The notes under the pieces: model-generated | What the model saw: only the letters and a program-made list of their open reading frames with translations | Database searches by the model: none | What the model was told of the DNA's origin: nothing | Source: MAG-120531 sp029242825 | Lineage (GTDB): Bacteria; Bacteroidota; Bacteroidia; Flavobacteriales; Flavobacteriaceae | Length of the DNA stretch: 64,000 nt | Direction of reading: 5' to 3' | Assembly (NCBI GenBank): GCA_029242825.1 | Contig: JAQWTF010000004.1 | Span: forward strand, 1 to 64,000 | Made by a program: the position numbers and the translations under genes | Shown here: one piece after another, positions 1 to 7,696 of the stretch | Layout: the number at the start of each line of letters is the position of its first letter | Position numbering within the stretch: position 1 is the stretch's first letter

Positions 1-690
1 GAGAAACCAGAGGAATATGTCATACTATCTGCTCACTTTGATTCTTGGGATGGTGGTACAGGTGCAACGGACAACGGAACCGGTACCCTTGTTATGATGG
101 AAGCCATGAGAATTCTAAAAAAGATAGTGCCAAACCCGAAGAGAACTATTTTAGTGGGTCATTGGGGAAGTGAGGAACAAGGTTTGAATGGTTCTAGAGC
201 TTTTGTTGAAGATCATCCAGAGATTGTTTCACAAGTACAAGCTGTTTTTAATCAGGACAATGGTACAGGTAGGGTAGTAAATATTTCTGGACAAGGTTTT
301 CTTCATGCCTATGATTATATAGGCAGGTGGCTTCATGAAGTTCCCCAAGATATTACAAAACACATTGATACTAATTTTCCTGGTACTCCAGGAGGAGGAG
401 GCTCTGATTACGCTTCTTTTGTGGCTGCAGGTGCACCAGCATTCAGCTTAAGCTCCCTTAGCTGGTCCTATTGGAATTATACTTGGCATACCAATAGAGA
501 TACTTATGACAAAATTGTTTTTGACGATGTTAGAAACAATGCAATTCTAACAGCTATACTAGCTTATATGGCTTCTGAGGACAACGAAAAGACTTCTCGA
601 GAAAAAATAGTATTGCCCATAAGTAAAAGAACAGGTAAACAAATGGAGTGGCCTGCTACAAGATCTCCAAATAGAAAAGGTGGCATGTAA
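1..690 (+). CDS. M28 family metallopeptidase, C-terminal part (5' end outside window)
   Basis: The reading frame is open from base 1, so the gene is cut by the window edge; 229 residues are visible. It resembles zinc aminopeptidases/carboxypeptidases of family M28 (carboxypeptidase Q type). Visible metal and active-site motifs are HFDSWDGG and the Asp of TDNGTG near the start, the Glu pair in GSEEQG, an Asp in NQDNGTG, a Gly-rich GGGGSDY segment and a late His in WHTNRDT. These families usually cleave N-terminal residues or dipeptides outside the cytoplasm, but the N-terminus that would show a signal peptide is missing. A strong hairpin terminator follows directly. Confidence 0.88.
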   Translation, partial: EKPEEYVILSAHFDSWDGGTGATDNGTGTLVMMEAMRILKKIVPNPKRTILVGHWGSEEQGLNGSRAFVEDHPEIVSQVQAVFNQDNGTGRVVNISGQGFLHAYDYIGRWLHEVPQDITKHIDTNFPGTPGGGGSDYASFVAAGAPAFSLSSLSWSYWNYTWHTNRDTYDKIVFDDVRNNAILTAILAYMASEDNEKTSREKIVLPISKRTGKQMEWPATRSPNRKGGM

Positions 691-711
691 TTAAGTATCA
701 TTATGATATAT

Positions 712-746
712 AAAAAGTCCTGTAAATAAAGTTTACAGGACTTTTT
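712..746. terminator. Bidirectional intrinsic terminator
   Basis: A perfect 15-bp stem (712-726 with 732-746) encloses the loop TAAAG. The core is AGTCCTGT/ACAGGACT, flanked by A5 and T5 tracts, so it works in both directions. It lies between the convergent M28 peptidase and cold-shock genes. Confidence 0.9.
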
Positions 747-783
747 AATATTTAAATAAAATCTTTAAGACAGATTAATCTAT

Positions 784-1242
784 TTATTGCTTTTGAACTT
801 TAACAGCATTCATTCCTTTTTGACCACGCTCTAATTCAAAGCTAACTTTATCATTTTCCATGATCTCGTCAATTAAACCACTTACATGAACAAAGTGCTT
901 TTCTTGAGAAACGGCATCTATAATAAAACCAAAACCTTTAGATGTGTCAAAGAAAGAAACTTTTCCAGTTCTTAATGGATCTTCCTCTTCTTCATCCCTC
1001 TCTTCTTTTTTAGGAATTCCAATAACAATTGACTCAGCGTCTACCTTAACTTTTAAACTAGGATCTGGAGGAGTGTCTGTAAAATGACCATTCTCATCTA
1101 CATAAACCAACATGTCTTCTAAACTATTAGGCTTCTCAGCATTGGCTTTTCGTTCCAATTTCTTCTTTAGTTTGTCGTCACGTTTTTTTAAACGTTTCTT
1201 CTCTTTCTCTTTTTTGTTAAAGGTTTCTTGCGCTCTCGCCAT
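784..1242 (-). CDS. Cold-shock domain protein with basic N-terminal extension
   Basis: A 152-residue protein. Residues 92-150 form a cold-shock (OB-fold) domain with RNP1 KGFGFI (102-107) and RNP2 HFVHVS (116-121), the nucleic-acid binding face. Residues 8-33 are a Lys/Arg-rich, probably helical segment, and 80-88 are acidic. Canonical Csp proteins are about 70 aa, so this is the longer form common in Flavobacteriia. Such proteins act as RNA chaperones; the specific role here is not known. A TATATTTG box lies about 50 bp upstream. Confidence 0.9.
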   Translation of the reverse strand: MARAQETFNKKEKEKKRLKKRDDKLKKKLERKANAEKPNSLEDMLVYVDENGHFTDTPPDPSLKVKVDAESIVIGIPKKEERDEEEEDPLRTGKVSFFDTSKGFGFIIDAVSQEKHFVHVSGLIDEIMENDKVSFELERGQKGMNAVKVQKQ

Positions 1243-1291
1243 TTCGATTGATAAGTTTTAAGAACCAAATGAATAAAGGTCCAATAGGTTA

Positions 1292-1299
1292 CAAATATA
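1292..1299 (-). promoter_or_regulatory. -7 promoter element of the cold-shock gene
   Basis: On the minus strand this reads TATATTTG, a perfect match to the Bacteroidota -7 consensus TAnnTTTG. It predicts a start near 1286 and a leader of about 44 nt. I see no good -33 TTG at the expected spacing. Confidence 0.5.
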
Positions 1300-1344
1300 C
1301 GTCAGTTCTCTCATATTTTAAGTAAAAATGCGTAATAATATCCA

Positions 1345-2814
1345 TTACCTCAAGAAAATAGCATTTCTAAAATGGCTGGACTCCTTTTGCAAATCAATGA
1401 GATATCCATTTACTACCGCATGACTAATCACCCCATTTTTTGACAGCAAAAAACTCGGGTTTAAGCCTACATAAAGTCTAAAGTCAGGTAGCATAAATTT
1501 TTTACTGACCACTTGCATGGGAAAATTAAATCCATTGTCTTCCATGGTTAGTGCGCCAAGCCAATATACATAGCCTTTTTTCAGTAATTCATACGCCTTT
1601 TCTTTTGTTGGAAGTACGCCATCTTTTGGATGGTATATTTTCCCTGGAATAATTTTATACCCATTGGCAGGAAATGTTTTGTAACCATAATAGGTAGATA
1701 AGTCGCCCAAATCCATAATTTGAGCCTTGGTATAGAAATTAGAATGAGAGGCGTTGTCTACCTCTAAATAATGAACTCCAATATCTAAGGTATAGGTGTT
1801 TCCTAACAATTCATACTGAACATCTTCTATTTTAAGATCAAATAATTTTCGATCATTTTGAGGAATTTTCTCATAGTCAGCCAAATCAATTTTTTCATAT
1901 GATTTTATAGCTATACTATAAAGAGCTGCTAAAATAGAGACGTAATTCAATTGTCTTATTTTTTGTTTCTCTGCATCGTTTAAAAAACCACCAGACTCAA
2001 TTAAGATAGCAGAAGTACCCCATTTTTGAATGTTATCTCCAAATGCTCTGGGCTCAAAATCATCATTGTAACGCCCCACCTGACCTGGTGCAAAACCTTG
2101 AACCAATGCATTCATGAGCACAATTACTTTCATGGCGTTCCCCCTGACCTCATTAATATCTTTCTCATAATTATAAGCAGGCGCCAAGTAAGACAGGGTC
2201 GCTGGTTTATCAGTCCTTTCTGCATTGTAATACTTACTTTGGTCGTGTAAGTTAAACCCAAAATCTGCTTCTAAACTATCTCTAACCCTTTTCAAAGTTC
2301 GCCCTTCGGGCGATGCCAAGTCCAATGCATCTCTGTTAATATCTATCCCTAAGGCATTCCTTCTGGTAAAAACTTCAGCACCATCTGGATTAAGCATAGG
2401 TAAAAAATGAAACCTCAATTTATTTAAAAGTAATTTTTGGGCGTTGTTTTTTTGCTCTGATGAAAAGTAATTTAATATGTCAAAAATTGCTTGGGTGGCT
2501 GTAGGCTCATCTCCATGCATTTGAGACCAGAGAAAAACATCGGTGTCTCCACTTCCTAAGCTCAATAAAGATAGGCTTCTTCCCTCTATGGACTCCCCTA
2601 CTTTAGTGACTGTTATTCCAGCTTGATTTTTGTATTTTTCGATAAGAGGTTGAAGGTCTTTATGTTTAATCCTTCTTTTATTTAAGGAAGTTTCTTTAAA
2701 GTTTTCATACTGTGATACCAAATCATTGACCAATTGGTCTTGTGCCAAGGCTGTCATAGAAACAAAAAGTAACAATAAGGGAATAAAAAAAGCTGATCTG
2801 TTGGGTGAACTCAT
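1345..2814 (-). CDS. M14 family zinc carboxypeptidase, secreted
   Basis: The domain has the M14 motifs HGDE (His100, Glu103, zinc ligands), INRD and NLHDQ with a third zinc His, and a late catalytic Glu in LIESGG. I chose the ATG at 2814 over the upstream in-frame start at 2886 because it gives a clean signal peptide (hydrophobic residues 9-22, ALA-Q cleavage). The longer start would also overlap the upstream amidase gene. The protein is 489 aa with about 150 residues after the catalytic domain. It probably trims peptides in the periplasm or outside the cell. A second, cytoplasmic-looking M14 paralogue is at 45283-46401. Confidence 0.9.
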   Translation of the reverse strand: MSSPNRSAFFIPLLLLFVSMTALAQDQLVNDLVSQYENFKETSLNKRRIKHKDLQPLIEKYKNQAGITVTKVGESIEGRSLSLLSLGSGDTDVFLWSQMHGDEPTATQAIFDILNYFSSEQKNNAQKLLLNKLRFHFLPMLNPDGAEVFTRRNALGIDINRDALDLASPEGRTLKRVRDSLEADFGFNLHDQSKYYNAERTDKPATLSYLAPAYNYEKDINEVRGNAMKVIVLMNALVQGFAPGQVGRYNDDFEPRAFGDNIQKWGTSAILIESGGFLNDAEKQKIRQLNYVSILAALYSIAIKSYEKIDLADYEKIPQNDRKLFDLKIEDVQYELLGNTYTLDIGVHYLEVDNASHSNFYTKAQIMDLGDLSTYYGYKTFPANGYKIIPGKIYHPKDGVLPTKEKAYELLKKGYVYWLGALTMEDNGFNFPMQVVSKKFMLPDFRLYVGLNPSFLLSKNGVISHAVVNGYLIDLQKESSHFRNAIFLR

Positions 2815-2875
2815 GGATAAATAGTTTGGATGCTGTTTTTGTACTAAGTATTGATCTGTTGTATTCAATAAATAA

Positions 2876-3538
2876 TTATGGAACAAGAGAAGGATTGGTC
2901 TTAAACTTTAATTTTGCCGTAGCCCTTCTGATTTTTGCCATAAAGGCTTCTCCAGGGTCGGTTTTCTGTGTTCTATACCCCTCGTCTACTTCCTTCCAAA
3001 GGGGATGTTTTTCAAATAGAGTATATTCATAATGACCTATAAGATAGTTAATTGCATACTTTGTTTTCAAGTATTTAATTAATTTTATATTAGATTTTAA
3101 TTGCGCTTTTGTCAGTGGTGTTTCTTTTGTGCCCCCAACATTTTCAATACCTATAGCGGCATGGTTTAACCCTATAACATGTCTGGCCATGTGGTTTTCT
3201 GGCATAAGTCTATAAATAGTGCCATCTAGATCTACTAGAAATTGAGCAGACACATTTAGGGCACTTTGATTCACTAGTTCCGGCCTCCAATTGGGAAGAG
3301 ATTCATTGTAAAATGCATCAAATGATTTTTCAAGCGTTGGAATTGCTGTCCAATGCACCACAATCATTTTGGGATTTATTTGAATATTTTCCTGTGTTAT
3401 TCCATATCTATTCTCTAAGTATTCCCTAGTAAGTTTTTTTCGTTGTTCCTTAAAAACTATGGGTTTGTCTACAATTGGAACTGTTATGGCACAAGAATTT
3501 AAAAAAAGTAATCCAATAAAACATAGTAATAACCGCAT
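2876..3538 (-). CDS. N-acetylmuramoyl-L-alanine amidase (Amidase_2 type), lipoprotein
   Basis: The N-terminus ends in the lipobox LNSC (Cys16), so it should be a lipoprotein. The amidase_2 fold is indicated by VHWTAIPT (His62), GIENVGG (Glu132), YLIGHYE (His169, Glu171) and KTDPGEAF (Lys192, Asp194), the usual zinc and catalytic positions. The family cleaves the amide between MurNAc and the stem peptide, here most likely for peptidoglycan turnover or muropeptide recycling at the envelope. The gene sits 61 bp upstream of the M14 peptidase on the same strand and could share its transcript. Confidence 0.88.
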   Translation of the reverse strand: MRLLLCFIGLLFLNSCAITVPIVDKPIVFKEQRKKLTREYLENRYGITQENIQINPKMIVVHWTAIPTLEKSFDAFYNESLPNWRPELVNQSALNVSAQFLVDLDGTIYRLMPENHMARHVIGLNHAAIGIENVGGTKETPLTKAQLKSNIKLIKYLKTKYAINYLIGHYEYTLFEKHPLWKEVDEGYRTQKTDPGEAFMAKIRRATAKLKFKTNPSLVP

Positions 3539-3631
3539 GCGAATTGTTTTTATGTTATAAAGCTACAAATAATTTGATATAAGATCTATTTGAATATTCC
3601 CTTAAGACTTTATAATTGACTTGACTTATTG

Positions 3632-3639
3632 TACTTTTG
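3632..3639 (+). promoter_or_regulatory. -7 promoter element of the DUF2452 gene, next to the start codon
   Basis: TACTTTTG matches TAnnTTTG exactly and ends 7 nt before the ATG at 3647. The transcript would be leaderless or nearly so. The box also rules out the longer in-frame TTG start at 3629. Confidence 0.55.
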
Positions 3640-3646
3640 TAGGGCT

Positions 3647-4051
3647 ATGAAAGAATCAAAAAAACCAGATGCTGTTGTTTATGACAAGGACAAACAGCAA
3701 TACAACGCCCATATTTTACCCTATGCTACGGGTGTTGGTGCTCCACAGATTACTGCACCAGATGTAAGCAGTTGGAAAAATACGCAAGTCCAAACAGTCA
3801 ATCATGAGTTTAAAGCCCAGTTTAACGCTTTAAAGGAGCAGTACGCTCAAATGATGGATTCCTATGACTTTAACAAGAGAATTTACAGTTCAAAATTTAG
3901 TTTTGAGCCCATCATAGGAGAAACTTACTTCCTTTATTCAGACAAGCAAGGCAATGATTTTTTATCGCTAATCCCTCCTACCCAATGCCGCTTTGAGTAC
4001 TTGGCAACTTGTACTATTGGTCCTGATAAAATTTGGATAAAAAGAGATTAG
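3647..4051 (+). CDS. DUF2452 family protein
   Basis: A 134-residue soluble protein without signal peptide. It matches what I know of the DUF2452 family, found mostly in Bacteroidota and some Proteobacteria: N-terminal LPYATGVGAPQI, a central Tyr-rich helix, and a C-terminal FEPIIGETYFLY...FLSLIPP segment ending in WIKRD. No function is established. ATG 3647 is preferred over TTG 3629 because a -7 box lies between them. Confidence 0.85.
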   Translation: MKESKKPDAVVYDKDKQQYNAHILPYATGVGAPQITAPDVSSWKNTQVQTVNHEFKAQFNALKEQYAQMMDSYDFNKRIYSSKFSFEPIIGETYFLYSDKQGNDFLSLIPPTQCRFEYLATCTIGPDKIWIKRD

Positions 4052-4093
4052 TCTAAGCTATTTCACTATTTTAGAGTATTAAATATTACTGAG

Positions 4094-5434
4094 ATGAAAT
4101 GGTTTAAAAGGATTGCTGGAATTTTATTTTTATTGGTTGTTATCGCTATTGGTTTTAATTATCCCAAACTAACACTCATTTCAGGCTACAGTTCAAAGTA
4201 TATAGCCAGTTCAGCTTTTATCTCAGGCCATTCTAAAAGCTATATCGAGGCAAATGACAACAACATCCCCAACATTAAATTGGCTACAAATGAGTTGGAT
4301 TATCCAATGAAAATAGCATCGGCGCGCGTTTTTGGTTTACAAAAACGCGAAGCCATATACAAAGAAGGCTTGGGAGCTATTCTTTTGCCTAAAGGGGTTT
4401 CTCCTTCTGATTTGGATAATTTTTTAATACCCAGAAGAAATCTAACACCCATTGAAAAACCCTATCCAATAGGGCATTTAGCACCACTAGATACCCTGTT
4501 GCCTACTGTGGATTACTCCGCCATTCAAGATGCCTTATCGCTCGTTTTTGAAGACAATCATATTCAGAAATCAAGGTCTGCACTCGTATTGTATAAAGGG
4601 CAACTTATCGGGGAGAAATACATAGATGGGTTTGGTCCAGATACGCCCGTTCTTGGCTGGTCTATGACCAAAAGTATCATTGCAACAATTTATGGAATTC
4701 TAGAATACCAGGGCAATTTAAAAGTGAGCGATCCTGTGGCTTTGAAAGATTGGGCCAATGATGAAAGGGCTCTTATTAGCATTGATGATTTATTGAGAAT
4801 GCAAAGCGGCTTGGCTTTTGAAGAGGATTATTCGGTCATTTCAGACGTGACCAATATGTTGTTTAACGAGTCAGATATGGCACAGGTGGCTATTGATAGG
4901 CCTAGCATAGCAAAACCAGGTAACATTTGGTCTTATTCTTCAGGGACTACGAATATTTTATCTAAATACCTTAAAACATTTAGTTCAGACGCCCAGCAAT
5001 ACTTAGATTTCCCTTACGCACAATTAATCGATAAAATTGGAATGCATTCCATGGTGATTGAAACTGATATGGCGCAAACTTTTGTTGGTTCCTCCTACGG
5101 ATGGGCCAGCACAAGAGATTGGGCTAGATTCGGTTTACTGTACTTGCAAAACGGGGTTTGGGATGGTTCTAGAATTTTTAGTGATAGCTGGGTGAATTAC
5201 ATTAGCACGCCTACAGAGGCTTCTAATGGATCATATGGCGCTCATTTTTGGCTCAATGCGGACGGGCACTTAAAAGATGTTCCTAGAGATCTCTACAGTG
5301 CTAATGGACATGATGGACAACATGTTTATGTCATTCCTTCTAAGGACTTGGTGATCGTTAGGACTGGTTTAGGAGAGCGTCCAGATTACCGAGCCAATGA
5401 TTTTATTGCAGCCATAGTGGCAGCTGTTGAATAG
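4094..5434 (+). CDS. Serine hydrolase, class C beta-lactamase/penicillin-binding fold, membrane-anchored
   Basis: A hydrophobic segment at residues 7-20 anchors the protein or serves as an uncleaved signal. The beta-lactamase-related motifs are all present: Ser190-Met-Thr-Lys193 (SxxK nucleophile), Tyr281-Ser-Ser283 (YxS/N) and His406-Asp-Gly408 (the HxG/KTG equivalent). The 446-residue length fits PF00144 proteins such as esterases, D-aminopeptidases and peptidoglycan-acting enzymes. The substrate cannot be read from sequence. It stands between DUF2452 and the convergent menB. Confidence 0.88.
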   Translation: MKWFKRIAGILFLLVVIAIGFNYPKLTLISGYSSKYIASSAFISGHSKSYIEANDNNIPNIKLATNELDYPMKIASARVFGLQKREAIYKEGLGAILLPKGVSPSDLDNFLIPRRNLTPIEKPYPIGHLAPLDTLLPTVDYSAIQDALSLVFEDNHIQKSRSALVLYKGQLIGEKYIDGFGPDTPVLGWSMTKSIIATIYGILEYQGNLKVSDPVALKDWANDERALISIDDLLRMQSGLAFEEDYSVISDVTNMLFNESDMAQVAIDRPSIAKPGNIWSYSSGTTNILSKYLKTFSSDAQQYLDFPYAQLIDKIGMHSMVIETDMAQTFVGSSYGWASTRDWARFGLLYLQNGVWDGSRIFSDSWVNYISTPTEASNGSYGAHFWLNADGHLKDVPRDLYSANGHDGQHVYVIPSKDLVIVRTGLGERPDYRANDFIAAIVAAVE

Positions 5435-5448
5435 TACATCAATCAATT

Positions 5449-6291
5449 TTAGGCGATATAACTGTCCTTGTCAAAGTTTGGCGGTCTCTTTTCCAAAAAG
5501 GCATTTCTACCTTCTTTGGCTTCGTCTGTCATATAAGCCAATCTAGTGGCTTCTCCTGCAAATACTTGCTGTCCTACCATACCGTCGTCTGTAAGATTCA
5601 TGGCAAATTTTAACATCTTAATGCTTGTTGGAGACTTTGCAAGGATCTCTTGTGCCCATTCATATGCGGTAGATTCAAGTGCATCGTGAGGAATAACAGC
5701 ATTCACCATGCCCATATCAAAGGCTTCTTGTGCGTTGTAATTCCTTCCTAGAAAGAAAATTTCTCTGGCTTTTTTCTGCCCCACCATTTTAGCCAAATAG
5801 GCAGATCCGTAGCCCCCGTCAAAACTGGTAACGTCTGCATCTGTTTGTTTAAATATAGCATGCTCTTTACTGGCAAGAGTAAGGTCACATACCACGTGAA
5901 GACTGTGCCCTCCTCCTACAGCCCAGCCCGGAACTACTGCAATAACTACCTTTGGCATAAAACGTATTAATCTTTGTACTTCGAGTATATTTAGACGGTG
6001 GTTTCCATCTTCACCAACGTATCCTTTATGCCCCCTAGCTCTTTGGTCTCCCCCACTACAAAAAGAAAATACACCGTCCTTCGGGGAAGGTCCTTCGCCA
6101 GTCAGTAATACTACACCAATGGATGGATCTTCATGAGCGTCATAAAATGCATCGTATAATTCAGAAGTTGTTTTAGGTCTAAAAGCATTTCTTACTTCTG
6201 GTCTGTTAAACGCTATTCTAGCAACACCATTAGATTTTTTGTAAGTAATGTCTTCGTATTTCTTTACTTCTGTCCAAACAATATTTTCCAT
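5449..6291 (-). CDS. menB: 1,4-dihydroxy-2-naphthoyl-CoA synthase
   Basis: Crotonase-fold enzyme that cyclises o-succinylbenzoyl-CoA in menaquinone synthesis. MenB hallmarks are FCSGGDQRARG (substrate loop), VPGWAVGGGHSLHVVCDL (oxyanion hole), TSFDGGYGSAYLA and VGQKKAREIFFLGRNY. I placed the start at ATG 6291 (280 aa), giving the usual family length. A longer in-frame start at 6393 would add 34 residues of non-homologous sequence and run into the upstream glycosyltransferase gene. No other men gene is in the window. Confidence 0.93.
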   Translation of the reverse strand: MENIVWTEVKKYEDITYKKSNGVARIAFNRPEVRNAFRPKTTSELYDAFYDAHEDPSIGVVLLTGEGPSPKDGVFSFCSGGDQRARGHKGYVGEDGNHRLNILEVQRLIRFMPKVVIAVVPGWAVGGGHSLHVVCDLTLASKEHAIFKQTDADVTSFDGGYGSAYLAKMVGQKKAREIFFLGRNYNAQEAFDMGMVNAVIPHDALESTAYEWAQEILAKSPTSIKMLKFAMNLTDDGMVGQQVFAGEATRLAYMTDEAKEGRNAFLEKRPPNFDKDSYIA

Positions 6292-6310
6292 GGTTGATTT
6301 TTTTAGCAAG

Positions 6311-7591
6311 TTACGTATTCTTGTTTTTTTCTGTGATCCATAATGACATATATTTTGACGCCTGGAATTGCTGTTCTTGCAATAGCATTCCAATGAAATT
6401 TTTGGCCCTGTGCTCTGCTAAACTATTGGATATTTGAGTGAGGCATTCCAAGAACTTAATTTCATAAACACTGCGTTCAAATGACTGATCTATTAATTCG
6501 TGTCCTTCGCTTTTAAGTGTTTGCCATTGAACTTTATCCTGATATAACGCTACTGCCATTTGTGCAAATTCTGCACTTTTATGGGCAACTTTACCAGGCC
6601 AATTCACGCTGTAATCCATTCCCTCTTTTCCTATAGATGTTGTAATGTGAGGGCAGCCGTAAACAAATCCTTCTAATATTTTTCCTTTAATTCCAGCGCC
6701 AAATCTCAGCGGAACTAGATTGACCCTATGCTTGGTAAAAGGCGATTTAACATCTTTCACTTCACCGAGAATGTGAAACCCAATATTGGGCTTGTGGAGT
6801 TCCTGTATTTGCTGGGGCAAGTAGGCTCCATAGATATAGATCTCTGCCAATTTGTGTTGTTTTTTGATCAGTGGCCAAATACTGAAATACAAACACTTTA
6901 TAGCGTCTATATTGGGCTGATGAAGTCCATTGCCAATAAAAAAATAACCTGATCTTTTGTGGTAATCTGTACTTGCCCTATGGGCTTGTAAATGTTGCTT
7001 AGGATAAGTGATGGGTAATAATAAACACAAATGAGGGGGAACTTTGAAATGATCTACCAACACAGTCATTTCAAATGAAGAAACGACTAAATTTAGATCA
7101 CACCTAAATATACTGGCCAATTCTCTTTTGGTCAGCCCTCTTGAATTTAATTCATCTAAGTCTGTTGTTTGATTAAATAATGAGTAGGGTGTGTCTTTAT
7201 GTTGTTTAATGTAAGATGTGGTTTGTTCCTCCCTTAGTACTCTTAAACAATGTAGGTCTTCTGTATCTAGAATTGTAAGGGCTTTGGGTAGTATATCGCG
7301 AACCCGCCAACCAAATTGTTCCTCTGATATAAATCTGTCAAAAAGAACTATATCTGGTGTAGTTTCTTCTAGTAAAAGATCAAAAGAAGGGTCATTCACA
7401 AGAATTTGTTGGGTAGTAATACCTTTTTCTTTTAAGGCATGTAGCCCGTCTAAATGTTTACTAGTAGCTGCAAAAGTAATTTCAAATTGTTGAGATATAA
7501 AAATAGCTAGTAACTCATGCATACGAACGCCAGCAGCAGTAGCATTGGCTTCGGGCCAATTAGTGCTAATACAGAGGAGCTTTTTGTTCAT
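6311..7591 (-). CDS. Glycosyltransferase, GT-B fold (group 1-like)
   Basis: A 426-residue protein with two Rossmann-like halves. The N-terminal half begins LCISTNWPEANATAAGVRM. The C-terminal half has FIGNGLHQPNIDAIKCL, a nucleotide-sugar site common in GT4-like enzymes, and VPLRFGAGIKGKILEGFVYG, the Glu-containing donor-binding motif. No membrane segment is visible, so it probably acts on the cytoplasmic face. Donor and acceptor are unknown. It stands alone rather than in a polysaccharide cluster and ends 19 bp before menB on the same strand. Confidence 0.82.
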   Translation of the reverse strand: MNKKLLCISTNWPEANATAAGVRMHELLAIFISQQFEITFAATSKHLDGLHALKEKGITTQQILVNDPSFDLLLEETTPDIVLFDRFISEEQFGWRVRDILPKALTILDTEDLHCLRVLREEQTTSYIKQHKDTPYSLFNQTTDLDELNSRGLTKRELASIFRCDLNLVVSSFEMTVLVDHFKVPPHLCLLLPITYPKQHLQAHRASTDYHKRSGYFFIGNGLHQPNIDAIKCLYFSIWPLIKKQHKLAEIYIYGAYLPQQIQELHKPNIGFHILGEVKDVKSPFTKHRVNLVPLRFGAGIKGKILEGFVYGCPHITTSIGKEGMDYSVNWPGKVAHKSAEFAQMAVALYQDKVQWQTLKSEGHELIDQSFERSVYEIKFLECLTQISNSLAEHRAKNFIGMLLQEQQFQASKYMSLWITEKNKNT

Positions 7592-7633
7592 ATTAAAACG
7601 AATTTACAGCATTTTTAGTGCAATGAAGTCCTG

Positions 7634-7677
7634 TTGATTTGAAAAAGTTCTCCGCTTGATTTCAAAAAGTTCTCCGC
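7634..7677. repeat. Tandem direct repeat, two 22-bp units
   Basis: Unit 1 (7634-7655) begins TTGATTTGAAAAAG and ends TTCTCCGC. Unit 2 (7656-7677) is identical except for one G to C change at its eighth base. The repeat lies in the gap between the helicase stop and the glycosyltransferase start. Confidence 0.85.
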
Positions 7678-7696
7678 TGCAAAATACCTATGAATC

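Noticed and set aside
2026..2250. 74-codon open frame inside the first M14 gene
   Set aside because: Antisense to a gene with complete catalytic motifs; no recognisable product.
7634..7677. Start of a CRISPR array
   Set aside because: The two 22-bp units are contiguous with no spacer, there are only two, and no cas gene is in the window.
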